Below are positions 17,677 through 26,001 of a DNA stretch of 64,000 nucleotides, in pieces. Below the pieces are notes generated by a model, which saw only the letters and a list, made by a program, of their open reading frames with translations, searched no databases and was not told the origin of the DNA. This DNA comes from Dissulfurirhabdus thermomarina. Lineage in GTDB: Bacteria; Desulfobacterota; Dissulfuribacteria; Dissulfuribacterales; Dissulfurirhabdaceae. The DNA lies in contig NZ_JAATWC010000008.1 in the NCBI RefSeq assembly GCF_012979235.1, positions 1 through 64,000 on the forward strand, read 5' to 3'. Within the stretch, counting starts at the first letter, position 1, and every line of letters begins with the position of its first letter. The translations under genes and the position numbers were made by a program.

Positions 17677-19989
17677 TCAGAACCGGGCCTCCAGGCCGGC
17701 CCCGAACCCGTAATCCGAGTGCCACTCGCCCCTCAGGAACCACGACCGGCTCACCCGGTAGAGAAGGCCGGCCCGGCCCTCCCAGAAGTCGCGGGTGTCG
17801 TACTCGGCACCGCCGAAGAGTTCCAGCCGGGGCGTGAGGGGCAGGTGCCTGTCGAGGCTCACCCGGGCGCCCCCGTCGCTGTCCACCCAAGCCCGGGACT
17901 CGATGCCGAGGGGCAGGAGGTAGCGGAGGCCGAGGACGCCCCGCGTGTGGTCCGTCACCCGGCCGTCCCCGAGCATGTCCGCCCCGGCGAAGGCGGTGAA
18001 GAACCGGTCGAAGTAGCGGTCCCAGGTGAGGATGCCCTCCCATTCCACGGGTCCGACGTCCTGCCAGCCCACTTCCCACTCCGCGGTCACGATGTTGCGC
18101 GTGTTGGAGACGGTGACCGCCCCCTCGGTCATGTGGCTCATGACCGAGGCCCGGGCCCAGGCCAGCCAGGCGTCCCGCCGGAGCGCCCCCCGCAGTCCGG
18201 CCACCGCCGGGCCCGGCGGAAAACCCTCGTAGTGGACCACCCGCGCCATACCGCTCTTCATGTGGTAGAGCAGGTGGCAGTGGAAGAACCAGTCCCCGGT
18301 CTCGTCGGCGAGGAACTCGATGACCGTGGTGGACATGGGCGCCACGTCCACGGTGTGTTTCAGGGGGGCGCGGTCGCCCTGGCCGTTGAGCACCCGGAAG
18401 AAATGCCCGTGCAGGTGCATGGGATGGTGCATCATGGTCCGGTTGACCATGACGAAGCGGACGATCTCCCCCCGCCGGATCCGGATGGTGTCCTCCTCCG
18501 AGAGGGTCCGGCCGTTGAGGGTCCAGACGTAGCGCTCCATGTCCCCGTCCAGGGTCAAGCGGACGACACGGACGGGGTGCCCGGGCGGGGGCGCCGTCCG
18601 CCGGACGGCGCGCAGGCGGGGATAGGGAGGGCCGGGCCGCCGGGGGTCCATGCCGTCCACGGCGAGGGCCGCCGAGGCGGCCACGTCGGCGCCCAGCCAC
18701 CCGAAGTCCGTGTCGTGGCGCTCGACCAGGGGCGGCACGGCCCCGACCGGCCCTTCCGAGGCCCCGCCGCGGTGCATCCCCGGTTCCTCCGGCATTTTCA
18801 TGGCCCCGTGCCCGCCGTGGCGATCCATCTCCATGGCGCCCATGCGGCCCATCCCCGCCATCCCGGGCCGGTCGAACCGGCCGGCCGCGACGTCGCGGTC
18901 CGGCATGCCCATGGCACCCGCCGGGGTCAGGGCGAAGACGCGGGCCAGGTCCAGACCGCCCATCACCGCGTAGAGGTCGGGCCGGGGCACCGCGGGGGCC
19001 GGGTGTCGCGGTCCGGCCCCCAGCCACACCGAGGCCCGCCCCGAGCCGTCGTGGGCCGTGGCCCGCAGTTCGTAGGCCCCGCCGCCGGGCACCCGGACGC
19101 GCACGTCGTAGGTCTCCGCCACGGCGATGAGCAGGCGCTGCACCGGGACGGGCTCGACCTCCTGCCCGTCGGCGGCCACCACGGTGAGGGGGCCGCCGGC
19201 GAACTCGACGAGGAAGTACGTGGTGGCGGACCCGTTGATGATCCGGAGCCGGATCTCTTCCCCGGGGGCCGCCCGGAGGGTGGATTCGGGCCGGCCGTTG
19301 GCGAGGAAGCGGTCGTAGGCGACGTCGGCGATGTCCATGGGCGGCATCCGGAGCAGCTCGCGCCGGAAGAAGTCCCCCAGCCGCCCCGCCTTGGCGGCGC
19401 CGAGGAGGCTCTGCGCCGCCCCCTTCCGGAAGGCGTACCATTCGCTGCCGCGCTTGAGGGTCCGGAACACGGAGGCCGGGTCCTCGTCGGTCCAGTCGGA
19501 CAGGACGATCACGTGGTCCCGCTCCGGCCTGCTCGGGCGAGCGGGCCGGATGACGATCCCCCCGTAGACGCCGCTCTGCTCCTGCAGCTCGGAGTGGGAA
19601 TGGTACCAGTACGTCCCGCTCTGGCGGATGGGAAACTCGTAGGTGAAGGTGGCCCCGGGGGCGATGGGCGGGAAGCTCACGTACGGCACGCCGTCCATCC
19701 CGGGCGGCACGAGGACCCCGTGCCAGTGGATGGACGTCGGGACGTCCATAGCGTTGTGGACGCGGATCCGGGCCCGGTCACCCTCCCGGAAGGCCAGGAC
19801 GGGCCCCGGGATGGTCCCGTTGACGGTCATGCCGGTGGCCGGGCGGCCGGTGACGTTCACCGGCCCGCGGGCGATGGTGAGCTCGTAGGTGACCAGCGCC
19901 GCCCGGGCGGACCCGTTCCAGGGGGCCGGGATCCAGCCGAGGAGGGCGAGGAGGAGGGCGAAGGCGGACGCGCCGCCCCGCGGGCTCAT
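17677..19989 (-). CDS. Multicopper oxidase fused to a C-terminal outer-membrane beta-barrel
   Basis: The 770-residue precursor has a Sec-type signal peptide (cut near residue 30; no twin-Arg motif). The oxidase part carries all copper sites: HWH at 88-90, HSH at 130-132, HPMHLHGHFF from about 522, and HCHLLYHMKSGM from about 570. A Met/His-rich insert at roughly 380-420 is like the copper-binding insert of CopA. From about residue 605 to the end the sequence changes to alternating aromatic strands and finishes with LEARF, a typical barrel terminus like CopB. CopA and CopB are normally separate genes. The product may anchor a cuprous oxidase to the outer membrane. The start ATG overlaps the tautomerase stop (ATGA). 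Confidence 0.82.
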   Translation of the reverse strand: MSPRGGASAFALLLALLGWIPAPWNGSARAALVTYELTIARGPVNVTGRPATGMTVNGTIPGPVLAFREGDRARIRVHNAMDVPTSIHWHGVLVPPGMDGVPYVSFPPIAPGATFTYEFPIRQSGTYWYHSHSELQEQSGVYGGIVIRPARPSRPERDHVIVLSDWTDEDPASVFRTLKRGSEWYAFRKGAAQSLLGAAKAGRLGDFFRRELLRMPPMDIADVAYDRFLANGRPESTLRAAPGEEIRLRIINGSATTYFLVEFAGGPLTVVAADGQEVEPVPVQRLLIAVAETYDVRVRVPGGGAYELRATAHDGSGRASVWLGAGPRHPAPAVPRPDLYAVMGGLDLARVFALTPAGAMGMPDRDVAAGRFDRPGMAGMGRMGAMEMDRHGGHGAMKMPEEPGMHRGGASEGPVGAVPPLVERHDTDFGWLGADVAASAALAVDGMDPRRPGPPYPRLRAVRRTAPPPGHPVRVVRLTLDGDMERYVWTLNGRTLSEEDTIRIRRGEIVRFVMVNRTMMHHPMHLHGHFFRVLNGQGDRAPLKHTVDVAPMSTTVIEFLADETGDWFFHCHLLYHMKSGMARVVHYEGFPPGPAVAGLRGALRRDAWLAWARASVMSHMTEGAVTVSNTRNIVTAEWEVGWQDVGPVEWEGILTWDRYFDRFFTAFAGADMLGDGRVTDHTRGVLGLRYLLPLGIESRAWVDSDGGARVSLDRHLPLTPRLELFGGAEYDTRDFWEGRAGLLYRVSRSWFLRGEWHSDYGFGAGLEARF

Positions 19990-20174
19990 TGCGGTTCGTC
20001 CAGGAGACGCCCGCCCTGGGCGATGTTTTCCCGCTCCACCTCGTCGATGAAGACCAGGATGGTGTTGGAGGGCTTCCCGGCCACCCGGGAGATGACCTCG
20101 GTCACGCCCCGGCTGATCTCGGCCTTCTGTTCCCGTGAGAGCCTTCCGGCCACGCGGATGTTCACGTAGGGCAT
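19986..20174 (-). CDS. 4-oxalocrotonate tautomerase family protein
   Basis: The 62-residue protein begins MPYVNIRV; after Met removal, the catalytic Pro becomes the N-terminus, as in all family members. The AGRLSREQKAEISRGVTEVI helix and the FIDEVERENIAQGG segment (active-site Arg/Glu region) are also typical. Length is normal, and the enzyme would be a hexamer in the cytoplasm catalysing keto-enol tautomerisation; the substrate is not known. A GGAGG site precedes the ATG. It overlaps the multicopper oxidase gene by four bases, so the two are translationally coupled, although no metabolic link is obvious. Confidence 0.88.
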   Translation of the reverse strand: MPYVNIRVAGRLSREQKAEISRGVTEVISRVAGKPSNTILVFIDEVERENIAQGGRLLDEPQ

Positions 20175-20307
20175 GGGGGGGTCCTCCTCTACCTTCAAGG
20201 CGCCTTGCCGGCGCCGCGGAGATGCGGCGGCGGGGGGCCGCCGCCGACGGACCGTACCGGTCCATCCCGCCGGGCCGTGCGCCGCCCCGGCCCGCCGGGG
20301 CGGGGGA

Positions 20308-22194
20308 TCAGAGGGTGCCGCGCACCCGGACCTCGGCCTGCTTCCGGGCCGCCTCGAGCCAGCCCTGGAAGACGGCCCGGCGTTTCTCCTCGAGGAGCCG
20401 GGCCTCGATGTCCTTCCGGGCCGCCTCGAACCCGGAGGGGTCCGCCGCCCGGCGGGCCTTGAAGGCCAGGACATAGGAGGCGCCCCCCGCCGCCACCGGC
20501 TCGTCCGGCAACGGGTCCGCCTCGGAGCGGGAGAGGGCCGCCGCCACGACCTCGGCGGGGAGCCGCCCGCCGGCCTCCCGGTCGGAGCGGCGGAAGAACC
20601 CGCTCTCGCGCACCTCGAGCCCCTCCTTCCGCGCCGCGGCGGAGAGCCCCGCCTTCCGCGCCTCGGCCAGGAGCCGGGCGGCCTTCTCCCGGCAGACGCC
20701 CTCCGCCGCCTCGTCGGTGTAGTCTTCGAGCGCCTTCGCCCGCACCTCCTGGAGCGGCGGGACGCGGGGCGGCTCCTTGTCGAGCACCTCGAGGATCAGC
20801 ACCCCGTCCGGCACCCGGAGGAGGGAGCTCATCTCGCCCTTGCCCAGGGCGAAGACGTTGCGGAGGACGTCCGGGTCGTCGCCCAACACCGGCGCCGGGG
20901 CGCTCCGGGTGAAGAACCCGGTGGTCTCCAGGGAGAGACCGTGTCGCTTGGCGTAGGCGGCGAGGCCGCCGAGCTCGAAGATCTCGTCGTAGGCGGCGTT
21001 GGCCCGGGCGGCGAGGGCCGATGCCGCCTTCCGCCGGGCGAGCTTGCGCCGGATCTCGCGGGCGACCTCCTTGAAGGGTTTCACGCGGCCCGGCTCGATC
21101 TTCTCCACCTTGACAAGGTGCCAGCCGAAGCGGGTCCGGACCGGCGCGGAGACCTTCCCGGCCTCGAGTTCGAAGGCCGCCTTGTCGAAGGCGGGCACCA
21201 TGGTGCCCCGGGTGATGAAGCCCAGGTCGCCGCCCTTCTTGGCCGTGGCCGGGTCCTCGGAGTGGCGCCGGGCGAGTCGGGCGAAGTCGGCCCCCTTCTC
21301 GATGCGGCGGCGGAGGGCCTCGGCCCGGGCCCGAACCTCCTTCTCCACGGCTTCTCCGGCCCCCGGCGGCACCGTGAGCAGGATGTGGCGCACCCGGCGG
21401 CGCTCCGGCACCTCGAACTCCTTCTTGTGCTCCTCGTAGTAGGCCCGGACCTCGTCGTCGGGCACGGTGACCTTTCCCACGGACTTCCGGGAGAAGAGGA
21501 GGTAGCGGACCCGCACCCGGGGCTCGGTCCGGTAGCGCTCGCGGTGGTCCCGGTACCAGGCCTCGAGCTCCGCCTCGTCCACCCGCACCTCGTCCCGGCA
21601 GTCGGCCGGGGCGAGCCGCACGTAGGCCACGTCGATCTCCTCGTTCTGGAAGCCGTAGTAGGCCCGCGCCTCGTCGCCGCCCACGGTGATGCCCGTGGCG
21701 AAGAGGGCGCCGAGTTTCTCGGCGAGGAGCTGCTGCCGGACCTCGGCCTCGTAGTCTTCCGGCGTCATCCGGGCGTTTTGGAGGGCCATCCGGTAGAGGC
21801 GCTGGTCGAAGACGCCGCCGCTTCGGAAGGCGGGCACCGAGAGGATGGCCTGCTGGACCTCCGGGTCGCGCACCCGGACGCCGACGGCCTCGGCCGCCTG
21901 GCGCATGACGCGCTCGGTGACGAGCCGCTCGAGCACCTGTTCCTTGAGGTGGACCTGCTCTTCGAAGTGCTCCGGCAGGGTGCCGCCGAAGATCTGGCGG
22001 TAGCGGTCCCGCGTCCGCTCGAGGGCCAGGTCGAAGTCCTTGTGGAGGATCGGCTCCCCGTTGACCTCGGCCAGGGTCTCCGCGCGCCGCGAGCGCAGCG
22101 ACCCCACGCCCCACGGGATGAAGACCAGGATGATCAGCCCGAGGATGACCTTGACGATCCAGGAGCCGACGTTTCGGCGGATGAATTCCAGCAT
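20308..22194 (-). CDS. ppiD: PpiD-like periplasmic peptidyl-prolyl isomerase
   Basis: The 628-residue protein has a short cytoplasmic start, one membrane helix (about residues 12-33), then a SurA/PpiD N-terminal chaperone segment (EVNGEPILHKDFD onward). A parvulin domain around residues 230-370 includes RRVRHILLTV, SEDPATAKKGGDLGFI and FGWHLVKVE. A long C-terminal region resembles a second, degenerate parvulin unit and ends in helices. This is the PpiD layout: an inner-membrane anchored foldase that helps proteins leaving the Sec channel. Start is the ATG at 22194, just before MLEFIRRNVGSW; an upstream in-frame ATG gives an unlikely extension. Confidence 0.88.
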   Translation of the reverse strand: MLEFIRRNVGSWIVKVILGLIILVFIPWGVGSLRSRRAETLAEVNGEPILHKDFDLALERTRDRYRQIFGGTLPEHFEEQVHLKEQVLERLVTERVMRQAAEAVGVRVRDPEVQQAILSVPAFRSGGVFDQRLYRMALQNARMTPEDYEAEVRQQLLAEKLGALFATGITVGGDEARAYYGFQNEEIDVAYVRLAPADCRDEVRVDEAELEAWYRDHRERYRTEPRVRVRYLLFSRKSVGKVTVPDDEVRAYYEEHKKEFEVPERRRVRHILLTVPPGAGEAVEKEVRARAEALRRRIEKGADFARLARRHSEDPATAKKGGDLGFITRGTMVPAFDKAAFELEAGKVSAPVRTRFGWHLVKVEKIEPGRVKPFKEVAREIRRKLARRKAASALAARANAAYDEIFELGGLAAYAKRHGLSLETTGFFTRSAPAPVLGDDPDVLRNVFALGKGEMSSLLRVPDGVLILEVLDKEPPRVPPLQEVRAKALEDYTDEAAEGVCREKAARLLAEARKAGLSAAARKEGLEVRESGFFRRSDREAGGRLPAEVVAAALSRSEADPLPDEPVAAGGASYVLAFKARRAADPSGFEAARKDIEARLLEEKRRAVFQGWLEAARKQAEVRVRGTL

Positions 22195-22330
22195 GGGTGC
22201 CCTCCCCTCCGCTGGACGCCGCAGGCGTCCGTTCGACCCGGAAAGAGCATACCCAACGGCCGCGACCCCCGCAACGGCCGGCCCGCTGCGGCCCGGGGAG
22301 GATCGCCGGGGGGCGGGGAGGCGGGGCCCC

Positions 22331-22360
22331 AAAAAAAGCGCCCCGCTGGAGCGGGGCGCC
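22331..22360 (-). terminator. Rho-independent terminator after the 99-residue secreted protein gene
   Basis: On the minus strand, perfect arms GCGCCCCGC and GCGGGGCGC flank a TCCA loop and are followed by seven T. It lies about 20 bases beyond the stop of the small secreted protein gene. Confidence 0.85.
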
Positions 22361-22381
22361 CCGGGTCGGCCCGTTGCGGCC

Positions 22382-22681
22382 TCAGCCGCCGATGTCGTCG
22401 TTGGTCCGGCAGTGCCGGGCGTCGATGGCGCTCTTCACCTGGAGGTAGCCGGGCCAGCCGTAGAGGGGGATGAAGCCCAGCCAGAACTTCTTGGTGGGGC
22501 AATTCTTGAAGCCGCCCCAGCCCTTCAGGTACCACTCGCCGAGGCCGGGGTGGAGGATGGAGAGCCACATGGCCGAGGTGCCGGACTTTCCGCCGGGGCA
22601 GTCGTCGGCGGCGAGGGCCGGGGCGGCCGGCCCGGCCAGCAGCGCGGCGCACAGCAGCAGGACCACGGGGAGTCTCTTCAT
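22382..22681 (-). CDS. Small secreted Trp/Gly-rich protein of unknown function
   Basis: The 99-residue precursor has a clear signal peptide (MKRLPVVLLLCAALLAGPAA, cut after ALA at about residue 24). The mature part has three Cys and a Trp/Gly/Pro-rich centre, including HPGLGEWYLKGWGGF and FIPLYGWPGYLQV. The hydrophobic centre could sit in a membrane or fold as a small disulfide-linked protein. I do not recognise the family. The gene has its own terminator and sits upstream of ppiD on the same strand. The GGAGG just before the ATG supports the start. Confidence 0.65.
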   Translation of the reverse strand: MKRLPVVLLLCAALLAGPAAPALAADDCPGGKSGTSAMWLSILHPGLGEWYLKGWGGFKNCPTKKFWLGFIPLYGWPGYLQVKSAIDARHCRTNDDIGG

Positions 22682-22829
22682 GACCTGACCTCCTTCATGC
22701 CGTTACGGGTTCCGTGCAGGTCGGCCGGCGGGAGGCCCGCCGGCCGGGTTCCATTTTGCCCCCCCGGGCCCAAAAATCAAGCCGGTGGGCGGGCCGCGCG
22801 ACCGTCGGTGTGTGGCCGGCGCGACACCC

Positions 22830-23129
22830 TCAAAGGTGACCCACGAAGGTCATCCGGAAATGGTAGGCGGCCATGGTGGCCGCCGCGTACCATGCGGCGG
22901 TGAGGACCGCGGCGGCCGCGGCGGCGCCCAGGAGCCGCTTGACCCGGTCGTTTCCCCGCACGAGGCCCCGGTTGGCCACCAGGAAGACGGCGAACACCAG
23001 CCCCAGGGTGAACCCCAGGCCCTTGGCGAACTCCGGGAAGAAGGCCGTCCGCCAGTTGGTGGCGTCGAGGACCATCCAGGCGGCGGTGAAGAGCACGAAG
23101 AGCAGGGCGTCTGTCTTGAGGATACGCAC
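22830..23129 (-). CDS. Small membrane protein with three predicted helices
   Basis: The 99-residue protein has three hydrophobic segments (about residues 6-26, 36-54 and 66-90) with short basic loops (RGLVRGNDRVKRLL), so it should sit in the inner membrane. No family is recognised. It lies 148 bases upstream of the small secreted protein gene on the same strand. It is divergent from the multihaem cytochrome gene, with a 300-base gap that holds the cytochrome promoter region. Confidence 0.5.
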   Translation of the reverse strand: MRILKTDALLFVLFTAAWMVLDATNWRTAFFPEFAKGLGFTLGLVFAVFLVANRGLVRGNDRVKRLLGAAAAAAVLTAAWYAAATMAAYHFRMTFVGHL

Positions 23130-23275
23130 GGGGCTTGGCCTCCTTCGGACCGATCTCCCTCCTCATCGGCCCCGCCCCCGCCCCGCTTGAACGGCCGGGG
23201 CGGGGGCGCCCGTTCCGCGAAGGATACGTTTTCCGAATCCAACCAAAGAAGATTTCCATCCTGGGAATCACGCTA

Positions 23276-23311
23276 AAGGGTCTTGACCCTTCGTCGGATC
23301 GGTGCTAGCCA
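23276..23311 (+). promoter_or_regulatory. Promoter with overlapping inverted repeat before the multihaem cytochrome gene
   Basis: A -35-like TTGACC (23283-23288) and a weak -10 TAGCCA (23306-23311) are 17 bases apart. A perfect inverted repeat AAGGGTC-TT-GACCCTT (23276-23291) covers the -35 box, a good position for a repressor site. The leader to the ATG is about 110 bases. The rest of the 23130-23426 gap shows no gene. Confidence 0.4.
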
Positions 23312-23426
23312 AAAAACGAGGGAAGGGGGTCTTTGTTGGAGGATATACGCTTATTCACCCATTAATCGGCGCTCCGGCAGGGTACCCCCGCATCGGTTTT
23401 TCCTTTTCGAGGAGAGGAGGTGCCTC

Positions 23427-25856
23427 ATGAAACGCTGGAAGAAGTGGTGCGCCGTCACGGGATCGGCCCTCGTCGCAGTGGGCATCGGGGCGATTTCCGC
23501 CCCGGCCTGGACGCCGGTGCCGGTCAAGGAGGACCCGCTGGTCCGGATGCCGGGGACCCAGCCGCCGCCGGAAAACGCCGCCGACATCGAGGCCCCCACG
23601 CGGTGTCTCAACTGCCACGCCGGGTTCGACACCGCCGTGGAGCCGGGGTTCAACTGGAAGGGCTCCATGATGGCCCAGGCCGCCCTGGACTTCCTCTACT
23701 GGTCGTGTCTCACGGTGGCGGCCCAGGACTCCATCTGGGCGGTGGGCCGGCCCAACGCCACCGACATCTGCCTCCGGTGCCACATGCCCAAGGGCTGGCT
23801 CCAGGGGCGTTCCGATCCCACCAACGGCTCCGCCATGGTGGGGCACGACTTCGACGGGGTCCAGTGCGACTTCTGCCACAGCATGTTCGACCCCTTCGCC
23901 TCGGCCACCCACGACGGCAGCCGGGAGGGGGGCGACTGGCTGGGGTACTGGGACGAGACCAACCAGAGCGGGACCCCCTCCCAGCCGGCCGCCGACCTCA
24001 CGCTGGCCGAGGACCTCAGGCTCTCCCTCGGGATCCTGCTCTTCAACGGGGGGGCCTTCTACCAGGGGTCTCTGCCGCCGCCGGGCTACACCGAGAACGC
24101 CGCGGGGCAGTACTTCGTGGACGACACGCGGGACAAGCGGGCCTCCTTCGCCGACGCCAACGCCCGGCACCCCATCCTCTACAGCCGGTACCACAAGTCG
24201 CGCTACTTCTGTTCCACCTGCCACGACGTCTCCAACCCGGTGCTGGCGAACCTCGGGGCCGACCCGACCCAGCCGCTGCCCACGGAGACCGCCTCGGCCC
24301 ACACCTACTTCCACGTGGAGCGGACCTTCTCGGAGTTCATGCTCTCCGACTACGGCCGCCAGGGAGGCGCCCCGGGCATCGGGCCCTACGACCCGGCGGT
24401 CTTCGAGACATCGCGGCCCATGAACTACATCGCCGCCTGCCAGGACTGCCACATGCGCGACGGCGTGGGCCGGGCCTGCTCCCAGAACGGCGGCGTGGTG
24501 CGCCCCGCCGAGAGCGTGGAACACCCCAAGAGCGGGCAGCCCATCCATGACCTCACCGGCGGCAACGCCTGGGTCTCCTGGGTGCTGGCGAGCGCCGTCT
24601 CCGGGTCGCCCAACTACGACGCCTTCAACGCGGCCCTCCTGAACGCCTCCAACACCCCGGACCTCTTGACCATCGATCTCAACGCGGGGGTTGGGGTGGA
24701 CCCGGCGGCGCTGCTGGCCGGGGCGGACCGGGCCATGCAGCAGCTGCGCCTGGCGGCCGCCGTCCAGGGCGTCTCCTATGACCCCGCCACCGGGGCCCTC
24801 TCCTTCCGCATCCAGAACCAGACCGGCCACAAGTTGATCTCCGGCTTCCCGGAGGGGCGGCGGATGTTCGTCAACATCCGCGCCTACCAGGGCGGGAGCC
24901 TCGTCTACGAGGTGAACCCCTACGACGCCGCCGCCGGGACGCTCAAGGGCCTCCACTACACCTACGCCGATCCCGACGGAACGCTCCCCGCCCCGGCGCC
25001 GCTGGGACCCAACGAGGCCTACGTGGACGCCCTGGTCTACGAGCTGCACCCGTCGAGCAGCCTCACCGGCGAGGCCGAGTCGTTTCACTTCGCCCTGGCC
25101 ACCGGGCGCTACAAGGACAACCGGATCCCGCCCAAGGGCTTCCGCGTCGCCGAGGCGGCGGCCCGGCTCTGCCTGCCGGTGGACCACGGGCAGGACGCCC
25201 CGGGCCTCTACACGGCCGAGGAGTACGCGGGGGGCTACGACCAGGTCTCCCTGTCCATCCCCCCCGGCGCCGACTACGTGGAGATCACCCTCTACTACCA
25301 GACCACGAGCCGCGAGTACGTGGAGTTTCTCCGGGACGAGATCAAGGGCACCGCCACCACCCTCTCGAGCCCGACGCCCTCGGGTGAGCCCCAGGCCTAC
25401 GTGATCCAGACCGATCCCTTCTTCTCGAAGCTGGCCGCCTGGGGTGACACCATCTGGCGGCTCTGGAAGCACAACATGAACGTCACCACCGCCGCCCCCT
25501 TCGCCATGGCCGGCGCCGCATGGGGGACGCCCCCCGCCCCGGCCTGCGCCACGCCCGGGGCGCCGGTGGGCCTTACGGCCACGGGCGGCCGCAAGACCGT
25601 GGACCTGGCCTGGAGCGCCGGGGACCCGCCGCCCGACGGCGGCTACCGGGTCTACTACGACCAGGCCGGAAAGCTCCAGTTCCTCGCCGCCGTGGACGCG
25701 GCCACCACGAGCTACACCGACCGGGGCCTCCAGCGGACCACCGAGTACTGTTATGCGGTGACGGCCTGGAACGACTGCGACGGTGATGGCCTCTACACCG
25801 CCGGCGTCGACACGGAGAGCCCGCCGAGCGCCACCGCCTGCGCCACCACGCCGTGA
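23427..25856 (+). CDS. Pentahaem c-type cytochrome with C-terminal fibronectin type III domain
   Basis: The 809-residue precursor has a signal peptide (MKRWKKWCAVTGSALVAVGI, cut near residue 28). Five CxxCH haem-binding motifs follow: CLNCH, CLRCH, CDFCH, CSTCH and CQDCH, all in the first half (roughly residues 56-340). The middle region is beta-rich and without haem motifs. From about residue 712 a fibronectin type III-like domain (APVGLTATGGRKTVDLAWSA and DRGLQRTTEYCYAVTAWN) leads to the end. Placement is periplasmic or extracellular. Such cytochromes carry electrons in anaerobic respiration, but the partner is not known. GAGAGGAGG before the ATG fixes the start. A strong terminator follows. 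Confidence 0.85.
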   Translation: MKRWKKWCAVTGSALVAVGIGAISAPAWTPVPVKEDPLVRMPGTQPPPENAADIEAPTRCLNCHAGFDTAVEPGFNWKGSMMAQAALDFLYWSCLTVAAQDSIWAVGRPNATDICLRCHMPKGWLQGRSDPTNGSAMVGHDFDGVQCDFCHSMFDPFASATHDGSREGGDWLGYWDETNQSGTPSQPAADLTLAEDLRLSLGILLFNGGAFYQGSLPPPGYTENAAGQYFVDDTRDKRASFADANARHPILYSRYHKSRYFCSTCHDVSNPVLANLGADPTQPLPTETASAHTYFHVERTFSEFMLSDYGRQGGAPGIGPYDPAVFETSRPMNYIAACQDCHMRDGVGRACSQNGGVVRPAESVEHPKSGQPIHDLTGGNAWVSWVLASAVSGSPNYDAFNAALLNASNTPDLLTIDLNAGVGVDPAALLAGADRAMQQLRLAAAVQGVSYDPATGALSFRIQNQTGHKLISGFPEGRRMFVNIRAYQGGSLVYEVNPYDAAAGTLKGLHYTYADPDGTLPAPAPLGPNEAYVDALVYELHPSSSLTGEAESFHFALATGRYKDNRIPPKGFRVAEAAARLCLPVDHGQDAPGLYTAEEYAGGYDQVSLSIPPGADYVEITLYYQTTSREYVEFLRDEIKGTATTLSSPTPSGEPQAYVIQTDPFFSKLAAWGDTIWRLWKHNMNVTTAAPFAMAGAAWGTPPAPACATPGAPVGLTATGGRKTVDLAWSAGDPPPDGGYRVYYDQAGKLQFLAAVDAATTSYTDRGLQRTTEYCYAVTAWNDCDGDGLYTAGVDTESPPSATACATTP

Positions 25857-25892
25857 CATCGACGCCGCGGCCGCCGGCCCGCCGGCGGAGTC

Positions 25893-25930
25893 GGGGCGGC
25901 CCCGGTGCCCGGGGCCGCCCCTTCTTCTTC
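25893..25930 (+). terminator. Rho-independent terminator after the multihaem cytochrome gene
   Basis: Perfect 13-base arms (GGGGCGGCCCCGG and its complement) with a TGC loop are followed by TTCTTCTTC. The tract is interrupted by C but is suitably T-rich. Confidence 0.8.
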
Positions 25931-26001
25931 ACCAGGCGGCGCCGCCGTGCTGCGGCGCGGCGCCGTGGTGAGGCGGGCCGGGGCCGTCGCGGGGTCCCCC
26001 G

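Noticed and set aside
19900-19989. Twin-arginine signal for the multicopper oxidase
   Set aside because: The N-terminus has MSPRGG and no RRxFLK motif, so a Sec signal is more likely.
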